The notes beneath the pieces are model-generated. The model was not told the DNA's origin. It searched no databases and worked only from the letters and a program-made list of their open reading frames with translations. Below are positions 1-8,504 of a stretch of 64,000 nucleotides of DNA, one piece after another. Made by a program: the position numbers and the translations under genes. Each line of letters begins with the position of its first letter. Within the stretch, counting starts at the first letter, position 1. Where the stretch lies: contig CAVXMG010000032.1 of NCBI GenBank assembly GCA_963762735.1, positions 186,001 to 250,000 of the forward strand, written 5' to 3'. The stretch comes from DASXKD01 sp963762735 (GTDB taxonomy: Bacteria; Actinomycetota; Actinomycetes; Streptosporangiales; Streptosporangiaceae).

Positions 1-105
1 TGACCTGGAAACCTGGCCCGCTGAGCTGCCCGGATGACTTGTTACTGCCCCGGCAGTCGCCGCGCACCCGCTGCCGTGACCCCGCCGAGGTCATAGGGTG
101 CTTGG

Positions 106-1500
106 GTGGCCACCTCACGACGGAACGCGCGCACGGTGCGCGGCGCGGCCGCGCCGCCCGCAGCCACCGGCGAGGGCGGGGCCGGCGGCACAGGCTCCCA
201 GAACGCTGCCCAGGCAGGTGGCGGGGCCGCAAGGCAGGACGCCGGGACCAGGGCCCGGCCGGCCAAGCTGCCGCCGGTGCGGCTGGCTCCCCGCGAGGAA
301 CTGGCCGCCGCGGCCCGGGTGGCACCGCTGCTGCGCGCCGCCCGGCTGGTCGCGTGCTGGGCGGCGGCCGGTCAGCGGTCCGGGACCGCGGAGGGGCTCT
401 CGGCCAGCGCCGCGTCGGCGGCCATGGCCGAACTGGAACTCACGTCCGCGGAACTCGACGTGGCATGGCGGGTGGCCGCCGGCACCGGCATGGTGGCAGT
501 GCCGGCTGGCCAGGCCGTCCCCGGGCCACGGGTGGACGTGCTGGCCAGCGGCGACGCCGGTGACGTGCTCGCGGTGTGGGAGGACGCCCTCCGGGTGATG
601 CTCCGCGCCGAGGACCTCGACGGCATGGCCACAGCGCTCTACACCGTGGGCGGCCCGGTGAAGATGGACGCGCTGTTCGAGGCGTACATGGCGGCGGCCG
701 GCAGCCGGGACCAGGCGGAGCGGCCGTCCCGCCCGGGCGAGGACCTGGCTGCGGGCCTGTCCTCCGCCCTGGAGACGTTGGCCGATCTCGGGGTGGTGGA
801 GCTGGGCACCGACGACAGCGCGGGCGGGCTGACCGTCGCCCTGTCGCGGCTCGGGGTATGGGGGATGCACCGGCACCTGCGCGCCCAGGGCTGGCACGTG
901 CCCGTGCTCGGCAGTGGCGCCCGCGACGGAGCCGCCGCCCTGCTCACCACGCTGGCCAGTTGCGACGCGGAAGACGGCGAGGCGGAGATCGCTGCCTGGC
1001 TGGCGGCACGGGCCCCGGCGAAGGCGGCGCGGGAACTGATCAACGCGGCCCGGCGCGGTACACCCGGCCTGCGCGGCGCCGGCTTCGCGGTGCTCGACCG
1101 GATCGGTGACCAAGCCGTGCCGGCGGTGCAGGCCGCGCTCGAGGATCCGGTGCTGCGGGCGCACGCCGCGGTGTGGCTGCACGAGCATGGCGAAGAAGCC
1201 GAACTGGGGCCGGGGGAGCGGGCCTGGCTGCTCGTGGACCTCGGGGCCGGGCTGCTTGAGGAGGCCGACCCCAGGGACGTGGTGGTGGAACTGCTTCCCG
1301 ACCTTCCGCCCAAGGCCCAGGCCGACATGGTGGCGGGGCTGTGGGAGGTGGACCACCCGGCAGTGACCGACCTGCTGACCGCGCTCAGCGAGCACCACCC
1401 GGACCCGGCGGTGGCCCGGGCCGCGCGCAAGGCCGCGTTCAAGGCGCGCTCGCCGTCGCGCGCGGCAGGCGCTCGTAAGGCGCGCGGCGGGCGCTCGTAA
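106..1500 (+). CDS. conserved protein of unknown function, 464 aa
   Basis: A GTG start at 106 opens an uninterrupted frame with coding-like GC3. The first 55 or so residues are Ala/Gly/Arg-rich and look disordered. The rest is predicted all-helical. Residues from about 290 to 440 have the look of degenerate HEAT-like helical pairs, for example AVPAVQAALEDPVLRAHAAV followed by a helix ending LHEHGEEAEL. The C-terminal tail is basic and ends KARGGRS. I do not recognise the family. It lies about 94 bp upstream of def on the same strand and may be cotranscribed with def and fmt. No signal peptide, membrane segment or catalytic motif is visible. The first 105 bases of the window hold no gene that I can support. 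Confidence 0.7.
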   Translation: MATSRRNARTVRGAAAPPAATGEGGAGGTGSQNAAQAGGGAARQDAGTRARPAKLPPVRLAPREELAAAARVAPLLRAARLVACWAAAGQRSGTAEGLSASAASAAMAELELTSAELDVAWRVAAGTGMVAVPAGQAVPGPRVDVLASGDAGDVLAVWEDALRVMLRAEDLDGMATALYTVGGPVKMDALFEAYMAAAGSRDQAERPSRPGEDLAAGLSSALETLADLGVVELGTDDSAGGLTVALSRLGVWGMHRHLRAQGWHVPVLGSGARDGAAALLTTLASCDAEDGEAEIAAWLAARAPAKAARELINAARRGTPGLRGAGFAVLDRIGDQAVPAVQAALEDPVLRAHAAVWLHEHGEEAELGPGERAWLLVDLGAGLLEEADPRDVVVELLPDLPPKAQADMVAGLWEVDHPAVTDLLTALSEHHPDPAVARAARKAAFKARSPSRAAGARKARGGRS

Positions 1501-1593
1501 CCTGCCAGACCCCCTAGACTTGACCCGCCGGAGCCCGGCGGGGCGGCTCTGGCCGACCGCGTCTCCGGCAGCCACCCGAAGGGACGGTGCGCC

Positions 1594-2139
1594 ATCAGCA
1601 TCAAGCCGGTCCGGCTCTTCAGCGATCCGGTGCTGCGCACCCCGGCCGATCCCGTCAAGGTGTTCGACGCCGAGCTGCGCAGGCTGGTCAAGGACCTCAC
1701 CGACACCATGCTGGACGCGCCAGGGGTGGGCCTCGCGGCGCCCCAGATCGGGGTGAGCCTGCGGGTGTTCACCTTCCACGTCGATGACCAGGTCGGGCAC
1801 CTGATCAACCCGTCGCTGAGCCTGTCGGAGGAGGAGGAGACCGACGACGAGGGCTGCCTGTCCTTCCCCGGCCTGGTCTATCCCACCAGGCGCGCCTACG
1901 GCGTCGTCGCCAGGGGCTTTGACATGCACGGGGAGCCGGTCACGCTGGAAGGCACCGGGCAGCTGGCGCGGTGCGTCCAGCACGAGACCGATCACCTGGA
2001 CGGCGTGCTGTTCATCGACCGGCTGGACGCGACACAGCGGAAGCTGGCGATGAAGGAGATCCGCGAGTCCGACTGGTGGGGCGACGCCGCGGCCAAGGTG
2101 AAGATCTCACCGCACCCCACCTGGGGCAAGGCGCTCTGA
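1594..2139 (+). CDS. def: peptide deformylase
   Basis: Def removes the formyl group from nascent chains and uses a metal ion (Fe2+ or Zn2+). All three family motifs are present: GVGLAAPQIG, EGCLSFPG with the metal-binding Cys, and QHETDHLDG with the HExxH-type pair of His ligands. The usual N-terminus, an IKPVRLFSDPVLR-like strand, is encoded from 1594, but the codon there is ATC. AAGGGA at 1579-1584 sits nine bases upstream, which is normal ribosome-binding spacing. Starting at ATC gives 181 residues, the common actinobacterial length. The first conventional start in this frame is GTG at 1630, which would remove 12 conserved residues. fmt follows 68 bp downstream, the usual pairing for formyl-Met metabolism. 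Confidence 0.9.
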   Translation: MSIKPVRLFSDPVLRTPADPVKVFDAELRRLVKDLTDTMLDAPGVGLAAPQIGVSLRVFTFHVDDQVGHLINPSLSLSEEEETDDEGCLSFPGLVYPTRRAYGVVARGFDMHGEPVTLEGTGQLARCVQHETDHLDGVLFIDRLDATQRKLAMKEIRESDWWGDAAAKVKISPHPTWGKAL

Positions 2140-2207
2140 ACGTGACTTCGTCACGCCGCCTTGGGTCGGCCAGCCCCGGGGCCCAGCCCGCGAGTCCCCG
2201 CTAAGCC

Positions 2208-3203
2208 ATGCGCGTGGTTTTCGCCGGCACCCCGCAGACGGCGGTGCCCTCCCTGGAAGAACTGCTGCGGTCCAAGCATGAGGTCGTGGCGGTGCTCACC
2301 CGGCCCGACGCCGCTGCCGGGCGGGGTCGGCGGTTCGGCCCGAGCCCGGTCGCCCAGTGCGCCGCCAGCGCCGGCATCGAGGTGCTCAAGCCCGGCTCGC
2401 CCCGGGATCCGGCCTTCCAGGACCGGCTCCGCGCGCTCGCACCGGACTGCTGCCCGGTCACCGCGTACGGTGCGCTGATCCCGCGCGCCGCGCTGGAGAT
2501 ACCGCCGCACGGGTGGGTGAACCTGCACTTCTCGCTGCTGCCCGCCTGGCGGGGCGCTGCGCCGGTCCCGCACGCCATCTGGCACGGCGACGACATGACC
2601 GGCGCCACCACGTTCCGGCTCGTGGCCGAACTGGACGCCGGGCCGGTCTACGGGGTGATGACGGAGCCGATCGGCCCGCAGGACACCGCCGGCGATGTGC
2701 TCGCCAGGCTCGCCACCGCTGGCGCGGGCCTGCTGGCCCAGACCCTGGACGGCATCGAGTCGGGCGGCCTGCGTGCCGTCCCGCAGCCCGTCGAGGGCAT
2801 CAGCTACGCGCCCAAGCTGACCACCGAAGACGCGCGGGTGCGCTGGAGTGACCCGGCGCTCGCCGTCGGCCGGCAGATCCGGGCCTGCACTCCCGCTCCC
2901 GGTGCCTGGACCATGCTGGGCGACGGCCGGCTGAAGCTGTGGCCGGTGCGGGACTGCCTGCAGGCGCCGGACGTGCCGCTGCGCCCAGGGGAGCTGCTGG
3001 TCACCAGGTCGGCAGTGTTGGCAGGCACCGCTACGCACCCCGTGGAACTCGGCGACGTACAGCAGGGCGGCAAACGCAGAATGCCCGCCACCGAATGGGC
3101 CCGCGGGCTGCGGCTGGGTGCGGGGCAGCCGGGGAGCGGTGAGCCCGGAGACGAAGCCCCTGTTCCGGCCGAGACCGGCGCGGCGGGCCCGGTGCTGCAC
3201 TGA
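2208..3203 (+). CDS. fmt: methionyl-tRNA formyltransferase
   Basis: Fmt transfers a formyl group from 10-formyl-THF to Met-tRNA(fMet), making the initiator tRNA. The protein starts MRVVFAGTPQTAVPSLEELL. The catalytic Asn and His lie in VNLHFSLLPAWRGAAP and the catalytic Asp in AELDAGPVYG. The N-terminal Rossmann-like domain runs to about residue 210, followed by the C-terminal OB-like tRNA-binding domain. At 331 residues it is slightly longer than the usual 310, because of a Gly/Glu/Pro-rich tail. It sits between def and rsmB, the common actinobacterial order. The rsmB start follows by one base. Confidence 0.95.
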   Translation: MRVVFAGTPQTAVPSLEELLRSKHEVVAVLTRPDAAAGRGRRFGPSPVAQCAASAGIEVLKPGSPRDPAFQDRLRALAPDCCPVTAYGALIPRAALEIPPHGWVNLHFSLLPAWRGAAPVPHAIWHGDDMTGATTFRLVAELDAGPVYGVMTEPIGPQDTAGDVLARLATAGAGLLAQTLDGIESGGLRAVPQPVEGISYAPKLTTEDARVRWSDPALAVGRQIRACTPAPGAWTMLGDGRLKLWPVRDCLQAPDVPLRPGELLVTRSAVLAGTATHPVELGDVQQGGKRRMPATEWARGLRLGAGQPGSGEPGDEAPVPAETGAAGPVLH

Positions 3204-3204
3204 C

Positions 3205-4927
3205 ATGGCCGCCCGCCGCCCCGCCGCACCGGCCAGGCCCCCGTCCCGCAGCGCCACGACCCCGGCCCGCGAAGTCGCGCTGGCCGTGCTGCGCGCGGTG
3301 ACCGACCGGGACGCCTACGCCAACCTGCTGCTGCCCGGCGCTGCTTACCGAGCGCGGGCTGCACGGCCGCGACGCGGCGCTCGCCACCGAACTGGCCTAC
3401 GGGACGCTCCGCGGCCGCGGCAGCTACGACGCCGTGCTGGCCGCGTGCAGTACCCGCGCACTCGCCGACATCGACCCCCCGCTGCTTGACGTGCTCCGGC
3501 TCGGCACCCACCAGTTGCTTGCGACCAGGATCGGCCCGCACGCGGCGGTGGCCACGTCGGTCGCGCTGGCCCGGGACGTGGCCGGAGCAGGGGCGGCGGG
3601 ATTCGCCAACGCCGTGCTCCGCCGGGTCGCCACCCGCGACCTGGACTCCTGGATCGCGGCGGTCGCACCGGACCGGGCCGCCGACCCGGTCGGCTACCTC
3701 GCGGTCAAGACCAGCCATCCGGGCTGGATCGTCGCCGCGGTCAGCGAGTCGCTGGGCGAGGAGCCGGTCACCGGGCTGCCGCTGACCGAGGAGGCCCTCG
3801 CCGCGAATGGGATACGCCCCCGGGTCACCCTGTGCGCCGTCCCCGGCCTGGCCGCCCCCGCCGACCTCGTCGCCCAGGGCAGCCAGGCCGCCCGCTGGTC
3901 GCCGTTCGGCGCATATCTGGACGGCGGCGACCCCGCAGGGATACCTGAGGTCCGGCAGGGCCGTGTGGCCGTGCAGGACGAGGCGAGCCAGCTTGCCGCG
4001 CTCGCGCTGACCCGCGTGGACGTAGGTCCAGCGGACCGTGGCCCGGGGGGCGCTGGTGGCGACCGCCGCTGGCTCGACCTGTGCGCCGGGCCCGGCGGAA
4101 AGGCGCGGCTGCTCGCCGGCCTGGCGGCAGGCCGCGGCGCCCGGCTGCTCGCCGCCGACGTCAGGGAACACCGGGCCCGGCTGGTGCGCGCGGCGACGGC
4201 CCCGTCGGCCGGCACCGCGGCGGTGGTCGTGGCGGACGGCATCAGGCCCGCCTGGCGGCCCGCCTCGTTCGACCGGGTGATCGCCGATGTCCCCTGCTCG
4301 GGACTCGGGGCCCTGCGGCGCCGCCCGGACGCACGCTGGCGCAAGACGCCGGCCGATGTGGCGGCGCTCGGCGAGCTGCAGCGTTCGCTGCTCCGCACCG
4401 CGATCAACGCTGCCAGGCCCGGCGGGGTGATCGCCTACGTCACCTGCTCGCCGCATGTCGCGGAGACGCGCGCGGTGGTCGGCCAGGTCACCGCCGCCCG
4501 CGACGACGTCCTCGTGCTCGATGCCCCCGCGCTGCTCGGTGAGGTGCCCGACCTGGCCTGCCCCGCTCCAGGCGGGCCGTACGCGCAGTTCTGGCCGCAC
4601 CTGCACGGCACCGACGCCATCTTCCTGGCCCTGCTGCGGCAGGTGTTAGCCCAGGGGAGCGACCCCCTGGAACCCCCGTCGCCTAGCGGCGCTGTTAGCC
4701 CGGGGGAGCGACCCCCTGGAGACCCCCGGTGGCCTAGCGGCCCCGTTCCTTCGTCACGGGGCCTTGGCGCTGCTGGCCCGGGGGAGACCCCGGAGCCCCC
4801 TGTGCTACCGCGATCGTGCTTTGGCCCGGGCTGGCTGGCTGGGTTCGGGCCTCACCTGGTCAGGGCCCGGCCGGTGGTGCGGCCGAGGCGGGATGTGCCG
4901 ATGTCGGCGCGCTGGCCTTGTGCGTAG
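3205..4927 (+). pseudogene. rsmB: 16S rRNA m5C967 methyltransferase RsmB, interrupted by an apparent +1 frameshift
   Basis: RsmB (Sun/Fmu) methylates C967 of 16S rRNA using SAM. ATG at 3205 opens the NusB-like N-terminal domain (AREVALAVLRAVTDRDAYAN). After LLLP at 3325-3336 the frame fails. The expected continuation, LLTERGLHGRDAALATELAY, is in the next frame from about 3341 and runs on through the Rossmann methyltransferase domain (LDLCAGPGGKARLLAG, ADVPCSGLGALRRRPDARW with the Pro-Cys, YVTCSPHVAE with the second Cys). Removing one G at about 3337 restores a full-length protein. The natural end should fall near 4640 (DAIFLALLR). Instead the frame runs about 85 residues further through a palindromic repeat and into the 3' end of the convergent DUF2786 gene. 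A sequencing indel is as likely as true inactivation. Confidence 0.85.
4650..4812. repeat. palindromic intergenic repeat, copy 1 (tandem units)
   Basis: Two and a half units of a GC-rich element. The core is GCCCGGGGGAGCGACCCCC, an inverted repeat with a short loop. It is followed by CTGGAGACCCCCGGTGGCC and then by a second dyad, CCCCGTTCCTTCGTCACGGGG. Related copies occur at 33653-33830 and, inverted, at 13017-13112. The copy sits at the 3' end of rsmB and is translated in the present reading, giving the protein an unnatural tail. Confidence 0.75.
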
Positions 4928-5586
4928 CCGGTCCCGTAACCGGCGCCGCTGTAGGTCACCCGGGACGTGCGGGTGACCGGGTAGGCCTGCCGCAGGGTTC
5001 GCTCGATGATCTCGGTGCGGTCCGCGAGCACCAGCGCGGCCGAGGGGCCGGTGCCCACCGGGGCGTCCGCGGCGCGCTGTGCCGCTCGCTGCTCGGCCGC
5101 GCGGACCCGGGCCACCACGGCGGTCGCGAAACCGAGCAGCCAGCTCCGCCGCCAGGCCCGGGTATTCCGCGACCAGGCCGGTGGCTCGGCGGTAGACAGG
5201 CCCTGCCACATCTGCAGCAGCAGCGAGGTGTAGAGGACGTCGGTGCGCTCGATGTCCGAGGCGAACCCGAACACGTGAATCCGGGATCCAGGGCCGGTGC
5301 GCGGCAGGATCACGCACTGGCAGCGCAACGCGGCCGCCAGCCCGCACAACAGGTGCGCCTGCACCCGGGCCCAGGGATTGGCGATGTCCATGACCCGGTC
5401 GTCCGGCCGGTCCGTCTCCGGCCGCGCCGCCGCCAGCAGGGCGCGGTCGATGCCGTACTTCGCCATCAGCTCGGCAGCCTTGGCGGTCAGCGCCTGCGCC
5501 TCGGCCGGGGTCACCCCGTCCGCCTCGGCCTTGACCAGCAGTTTGCGGACCCGGGCGAGCAACGCATCCGGCGTATCGGGGTTCAC
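4852..5586 (-). CDS. DUF2786 domain-containing protein
   Basis: The N-terminal segment at residues 10-50 (RVRKLLVKAEADGVTPAEA, then LTAKAAELMAKYGID) is the DUF2786 signature. The rest, to residue 244, has no motif I know. The GTG at 5586 is preferred as start because GGAGGG lies eight bases upstream. An in-frame ATG at 5616 would add ten residues and has no such site. The protein is predicted cytoplasmic. The biochemical role of the family is unknown. It is convergent with rsmB, and the present rsmB reading frame overlaps its last 25 codons, which points to the rsmB end being wrong rather than this one. Confidence 0.8.
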   Translation of the reverse strand: MNPDTPDALLARVRKLLVKAEADGVTPAEAQALTAKAAELMAKYGIDRALLAAARPETDRPDDRVMDIANPWARVQAHLLCGLAAALRCQCVILPRTGPGSRIHVFGFASDIERTDVLYTSLLLQMWQGLSTAEPPAWSRNTRAWRRSWLLGFATAVVARVRAAEQRAAQRAADAPVGTGPSAALVLADRTEIIERTLRQAYPVTRTSRVTYSGAGYGTGYAQGQRADIGTSRLGRTTGRALTR

Positions 5587-5758
5587 CGGCGTCCCTCCTG
5601 CTGTCGGCCGATCCATCGCTGACAGGACCGAAGGTTATCCGCGGACGGTGACAGTCCCGGCCTCGGGCCGCGGCGCACGAGGAACCCTATCGGGGGAGCC
5701 TGGTACCACCCCAGGCGCCACCCACGCGTGAGCGGGAGCGACGTCTAGACTCGGCAGC

Positions 5759-6442
5759 ATGGCCGTCCAGATGGCGCCCAGCATCCTGTCCGCCGACTTC
5801 GCCAGGCTCGCCGACGAGGCGGCGGCGGTCGCCGATGTCGCCGACTGGCTGCACGTGGACGTCATGGACAGCCACTTCGTGCCGAACCTCACCATCGGGC
5901 TGCCCGTCGTCGAGTCGCTGCTCAAGCACACCGAGCTGCCGCTGGACTGCCACCTGATGATCGCCGAGCCGGACCGGTGGGCCGCCAGCTACGCCGAAGC
6001 GGGGGCCCGCAACGTCACCGTGCACGCGGAGGCGCTCCATGCTCCGACCCGCACCCTGCGGCTGATCCGCGCCGCGGGCGCCCGCGCCGGGGTCGCGGTC
6101 AACCCCGCCACTCCGGTGGAGCCCTATGAGGACCTGCTGCCCGAACTCGACATGCTGCTGCTGATGACCATAGAGCCGGGTTTCGGTGGCCAGGCCTTCC
6201 TCGACGTGGTGCTGCCCAAGCTGCGCCGCGCGCGGGCACTGGTGCAGCGGCACGGCGCGTCGGTGTGGCTCCAGGTGGACGGCGGGGTGGGCGAGGAAAC
6301 CATCGAGCGGTGCGCGGAGGCCGGGGCCGACGTGTTCGTGGCGGGCACGGCGGTCTACGGGGCCGACAACCCCGCGGCCGCCGTGGAGGCGCTGCGCCGG
6401 CGCGCGGAACAGGCCACCGCCCGTGCCGCCTGGCAGCACTGA
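5759..6442 (+). CDS. rpe: ribulose-phosphate 3-epimerase
   Basis: Rpe interconverts D-ribulose 5-phosphate and D-xylulose 5-phosphate in the pentose phosphate pathway. It is a TIM barrel of 227 residues, normal length. Motifs are APSILSADFARL at the N-terminus, WLHVDVMDSHFVPNLTIG with the metal-binding His and Asp, DCHLMIAEPDRW, the MTIEPGFGGQAF loop, and LQVDGGVGEETI with the catalytic Asp and phosphate-binding Gly residues. ATG 5759 is the natural start. In many actinobacteria rpe is followed by riboflavin genes. Here the DGPF/sigma pair lies between rpe and the rib operon, and ribD is not present at this site. Confidence 0.95.
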   Translation: MAVQMAPSILSADFARLADEAAAVADVADWLHVDVMDSHFVPNLTIGLPVVESLLKHTELPLDCHLMIAEPDRWAASYAEAGARNVTVHAEALHAPTRTLRLIRAAGARAGVAVNPATPVEPYEDLLPELDMLLLMTIEPGFGGQAFLDVVLPKLRRARALVQRHGASVWLQVDGGVGEETIERCAEAGADVFVAGTAVYGADNPAAAVEALRRRAEQATARAAWQH

Positions 6443-6565
6443 TCCTGGCGTCGGGGCCGCCAGGGACAACAGCAGCCGGCCAGAACGGGGAGACTTGTCG
6501 ATTCCTGGGCCGGCCGATCGTCGGGATAAGTGACGAGACCCTGACGACACGGAAGGATGATCAGC

Positions 6566-6907
6566 ATGGCTGAATACCTGATCCTCATCTGCGAGGACGA
6601 GAACGCTTACGCCACCGCCACGCCGGACGTGCTCCAGCAGGTGATGGAGGCGCACACCCGGTTCGCCGAACAGGTCCCCGAGAAGGGCGGCAAGCTCATC
6701 GAGGGCCGGGCCCTGCAGCCCACGTCCACGGCCACCTCGATCCGCGGGGACGTGGTGACCGACGGCCCGTTCATCGAGACCAAGGAAGCGATCGGCGGTT
6801 ACTACCTGATCGAGGCGCGTGACCTCGACCACGCCCTGGAGATCGGGAAGCTGTGCCCGGCCCGGTTCGGCGGCGTCGAGGTCCGGCCGATCATGGTGTT
6901 CGGCTGA
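6566..6907 (+). CDS. YCII/DGPF-domain protein, partner of the ECF42-type sigma factor
   Basis: A small protein of 113 residues with the ferredoxin-like YCII fold. The diagnostic DGPF motif is seen as VTDGPFIETKEAIGGYYLIE, with AEYLILICEDE at the N-terminus and GGVEVRPIMVFG at the C-terminus. The start is placed at ATG 6566 because GGAAGG at 6551-6556 has proper spacing to it. The ATG at 6557 touches that site and is unlikely. The next gene begins at 6909, almost overlapping, so the two are probably cotranslated. DGPF proteins are the standard genomic partners of ECF42 sigma factors. Their chemistry is unknown. Confidence 0.85.
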   Translation: MAEYLILICEDENAYATATPDVLQQVMEAHTRFAEQVPEKGGKLIEGRALQPTSTATSIRGDVVTDGPFIETKEAIGGYYLIEARDLDHALEIGKLCPARFGGVEVRPIMVFG

Positions 6908-6908
6908 G

Positions 6909-8228
6909 GTGACCGAATCCCCCCGGCCCGGTGCGGGCGCCGATGCCGGCGCTGGCAGCGGGGCGGGCGAGGCATCCGCCGCGGTCGCGGACGCGCACCG
7001 TCGCGAGTGGGCCTTCGTGCTCGCCGCGACGGCGCGCGTCGCCGGCGACCTTGACCTGGCTGAGGAGTGCGTCCAGGACGCCTACGCCGCCGCGCTCACT
7101 GCCTGGACCCGGCAAGGCGTGCCGCGCAACCCAGGTGCCTGGCTCACCACTGCGGCTCGCCGCCGGGCGATCGACGCGAAACGCCGGGACCGGGTGCTGC
7201 GCGCCAAGCTGCCGCTGCTCATCGAGCCGGACCCGCCGGTCGCGGCGTCCGCGCCGCCAGGGGCCGGGCAGGCGGAGGAGGACGAGGTGATTCCCGATGA
7301 CAGGCTGCGGCTCATCTTCACCTGCTGCCACCCGGCGCTGGCAAGGGAGGCCCAGGTCGCGCTGACCCTGCGACTGGTGTGCGGGCTGACCACCGTGGAG
7401 ATCGCGCAGGCGTTCCTGGTTACCGAGCCGACGATGGCCGCGCGGGTGACCCGTGCCAAGAAGAAGATCTCGGCGGCGCGGATCGCCTACCGCGTGCCGG
7501 CGCCTGCCGAACTGCCTGACCGGCTGGACGCGGTGCTCACGGTCGTGCACCTGCTCTACACCACCGGGCACACCGCTCCCGCTGGCGACAACCTGGTGCG
7601 CGCCGACCTGGTCGACCGGGCTATAGGGCTGGCCCGCATGCTGCGCACCCTGATGCCCGACGAGCGGGAGGTGGCAGGCCTGCTCGCGCTGATCCTGCTG
7701 ACCGACGCCCGCCGGGCCACCCGGGCCGACCCGCAGGGCCGGCTGCTGCTGCTCGAGGACCAGGACCGGTCCCAGTGGGACCGCGCGACGATCGCCGAAG
7801 GCACCGCGCTGGTGCCGTGGGCGCTGCGGGGCGGCGGGCCGGGCCGGTTCGCGCTGCAGGCCGCGATCGTGGCACTGCACGCCGAGGCGCCCAGCTACGC
7901 ACAGACCGACTGGCCGCAGATCGTCGCGCTCTACGACGCGCTGCTGCGGGTCTGGAGTTCGCCCGTGGTGGCGCTCAACCGTGCCGTCGCGGTGGCCATG
8001 GCGCAGGGCCCTGCGGCGGGGCTGGCCCATATCGGGGAACTGGAGGCGGCCGGGCGGCTGGACGCCTACCGCTACCTGCCCGCCGCCAAGGCGGACCTGT
8101 TGCGCCGGCTGGGCCGGTGGGAGGCGGCGGCACAGGCCTACCGTGACGCGCTGGCCCTGACCGACAACGCCGCGGAGCGCGAGTTCCTCGCCCGCCGCCT
8201 CACCGAGGTGACCGGCACGCCCACGTGA
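6909..8228 (+). CDS. ECF-family RNA polymerase sigma factor, ECF42 type
   Basis: GTG 6909 starts one base after the stop of the DGPF gene and gives 439 residues. After a Gly/Ala-rich leader of about 25 residues come sigma region 2 (WAFVLAATARVAGDLDLAEE, then VQDAYAAALTAW) and region 4 (CGLTTVEIAQAFLVTEPTMA followed by RVTRAKKKI). A C-terminal extension of over 200 helical residues ends with TPR-like segments (RYLPAAKADLLRRLGRWEAA). This extension and the DGPF neighbour are hallmarks of the ECF42 group, which lacks a classical membrane anti-sigma factor. No anti-sigma gene is seen here. I infer that the C-terminal domain regulates activity. Confidence 0.88.
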   Translation: MTESPRPGAGADAGAGSGAGEASAAVADAHRREWAFVLAATARVAGDLDLAEECVQDAYAAALTAWTRQGVPRNPGAWLTTAARRRAIDAKRRDRVLRAKLPLLIEPDPPVAASAPPGAGQAEEDEVIPDDRLRLIFTCCHPALAREAQVALTLRLVCGLTTVEIAQAFLVTEPTMAARVTRAKKKISAARIAYRVPAPAELPDRLDAVLTVVHLLYTTGHTAPAGDNLVRADLVDRAIGLARMLRTLMPDEREVAGLLALILLTDARRATRADPQGRLLLLEDQDRSQWDRATIAEGTALVPWALRGGGPGRFALQAAIVALHAEAPSYAQTDWPQIVALYDALLRVWSSPVVALNRAVAVAMAQGPAAGLAHIGELEAAGRLDAYRYLPAAKADLLRRLGRWEAAAQAYRDALALTDNAAEREFLARRLTEVTGTPT

Positions 8229-8274
8229 GCCGCGGCGGAATAGCCGCCATGGCACACTGGTTACCGAAGTGACA

Positions 8275-8406
8275 GCGTGCTCCGGGGTCGGTGAAACTCC
8301 GAGCCGGCGGTGACAGTCCGCGACCCGTCCAGGCCCAGCGCCTGGCCGGTTGACCCGGTGGAATCCCGGGACCGACGGTGAAAGCCCGGATGGGAGGCAG
8401 CACGCT
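8275..8406 (+). ncRNA. FMN riboswitch (RFN element)
   Basis: The conserved RFN blocks appear in order: GGGGTCGGTGAAACTCCGA, GCCGGCGGTGACAGTCCGCG, a variable stem closed by CAGGC/GCCTG, GGTGGAATCCCGGGACC, GACGGTGAAAGCCCGGATGG and GAGGCAGCA. The element lies about 100 bases upstream of ribE and should control the ribE-ribBA-ribH string in response to FMN. The exact helix ends were judged by eye. Confidence 0.93.
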
Positions 8407-8504
8407 CTCGGTTTGGCGCTGCGGGCCAGCGCCAGGCCGTGCTGGCGCGTTCGCGCGCACCCCGGAGCCGGCGTTAGGGCGGCCCGGAGGAGGCATAGGC
8501 GCGG

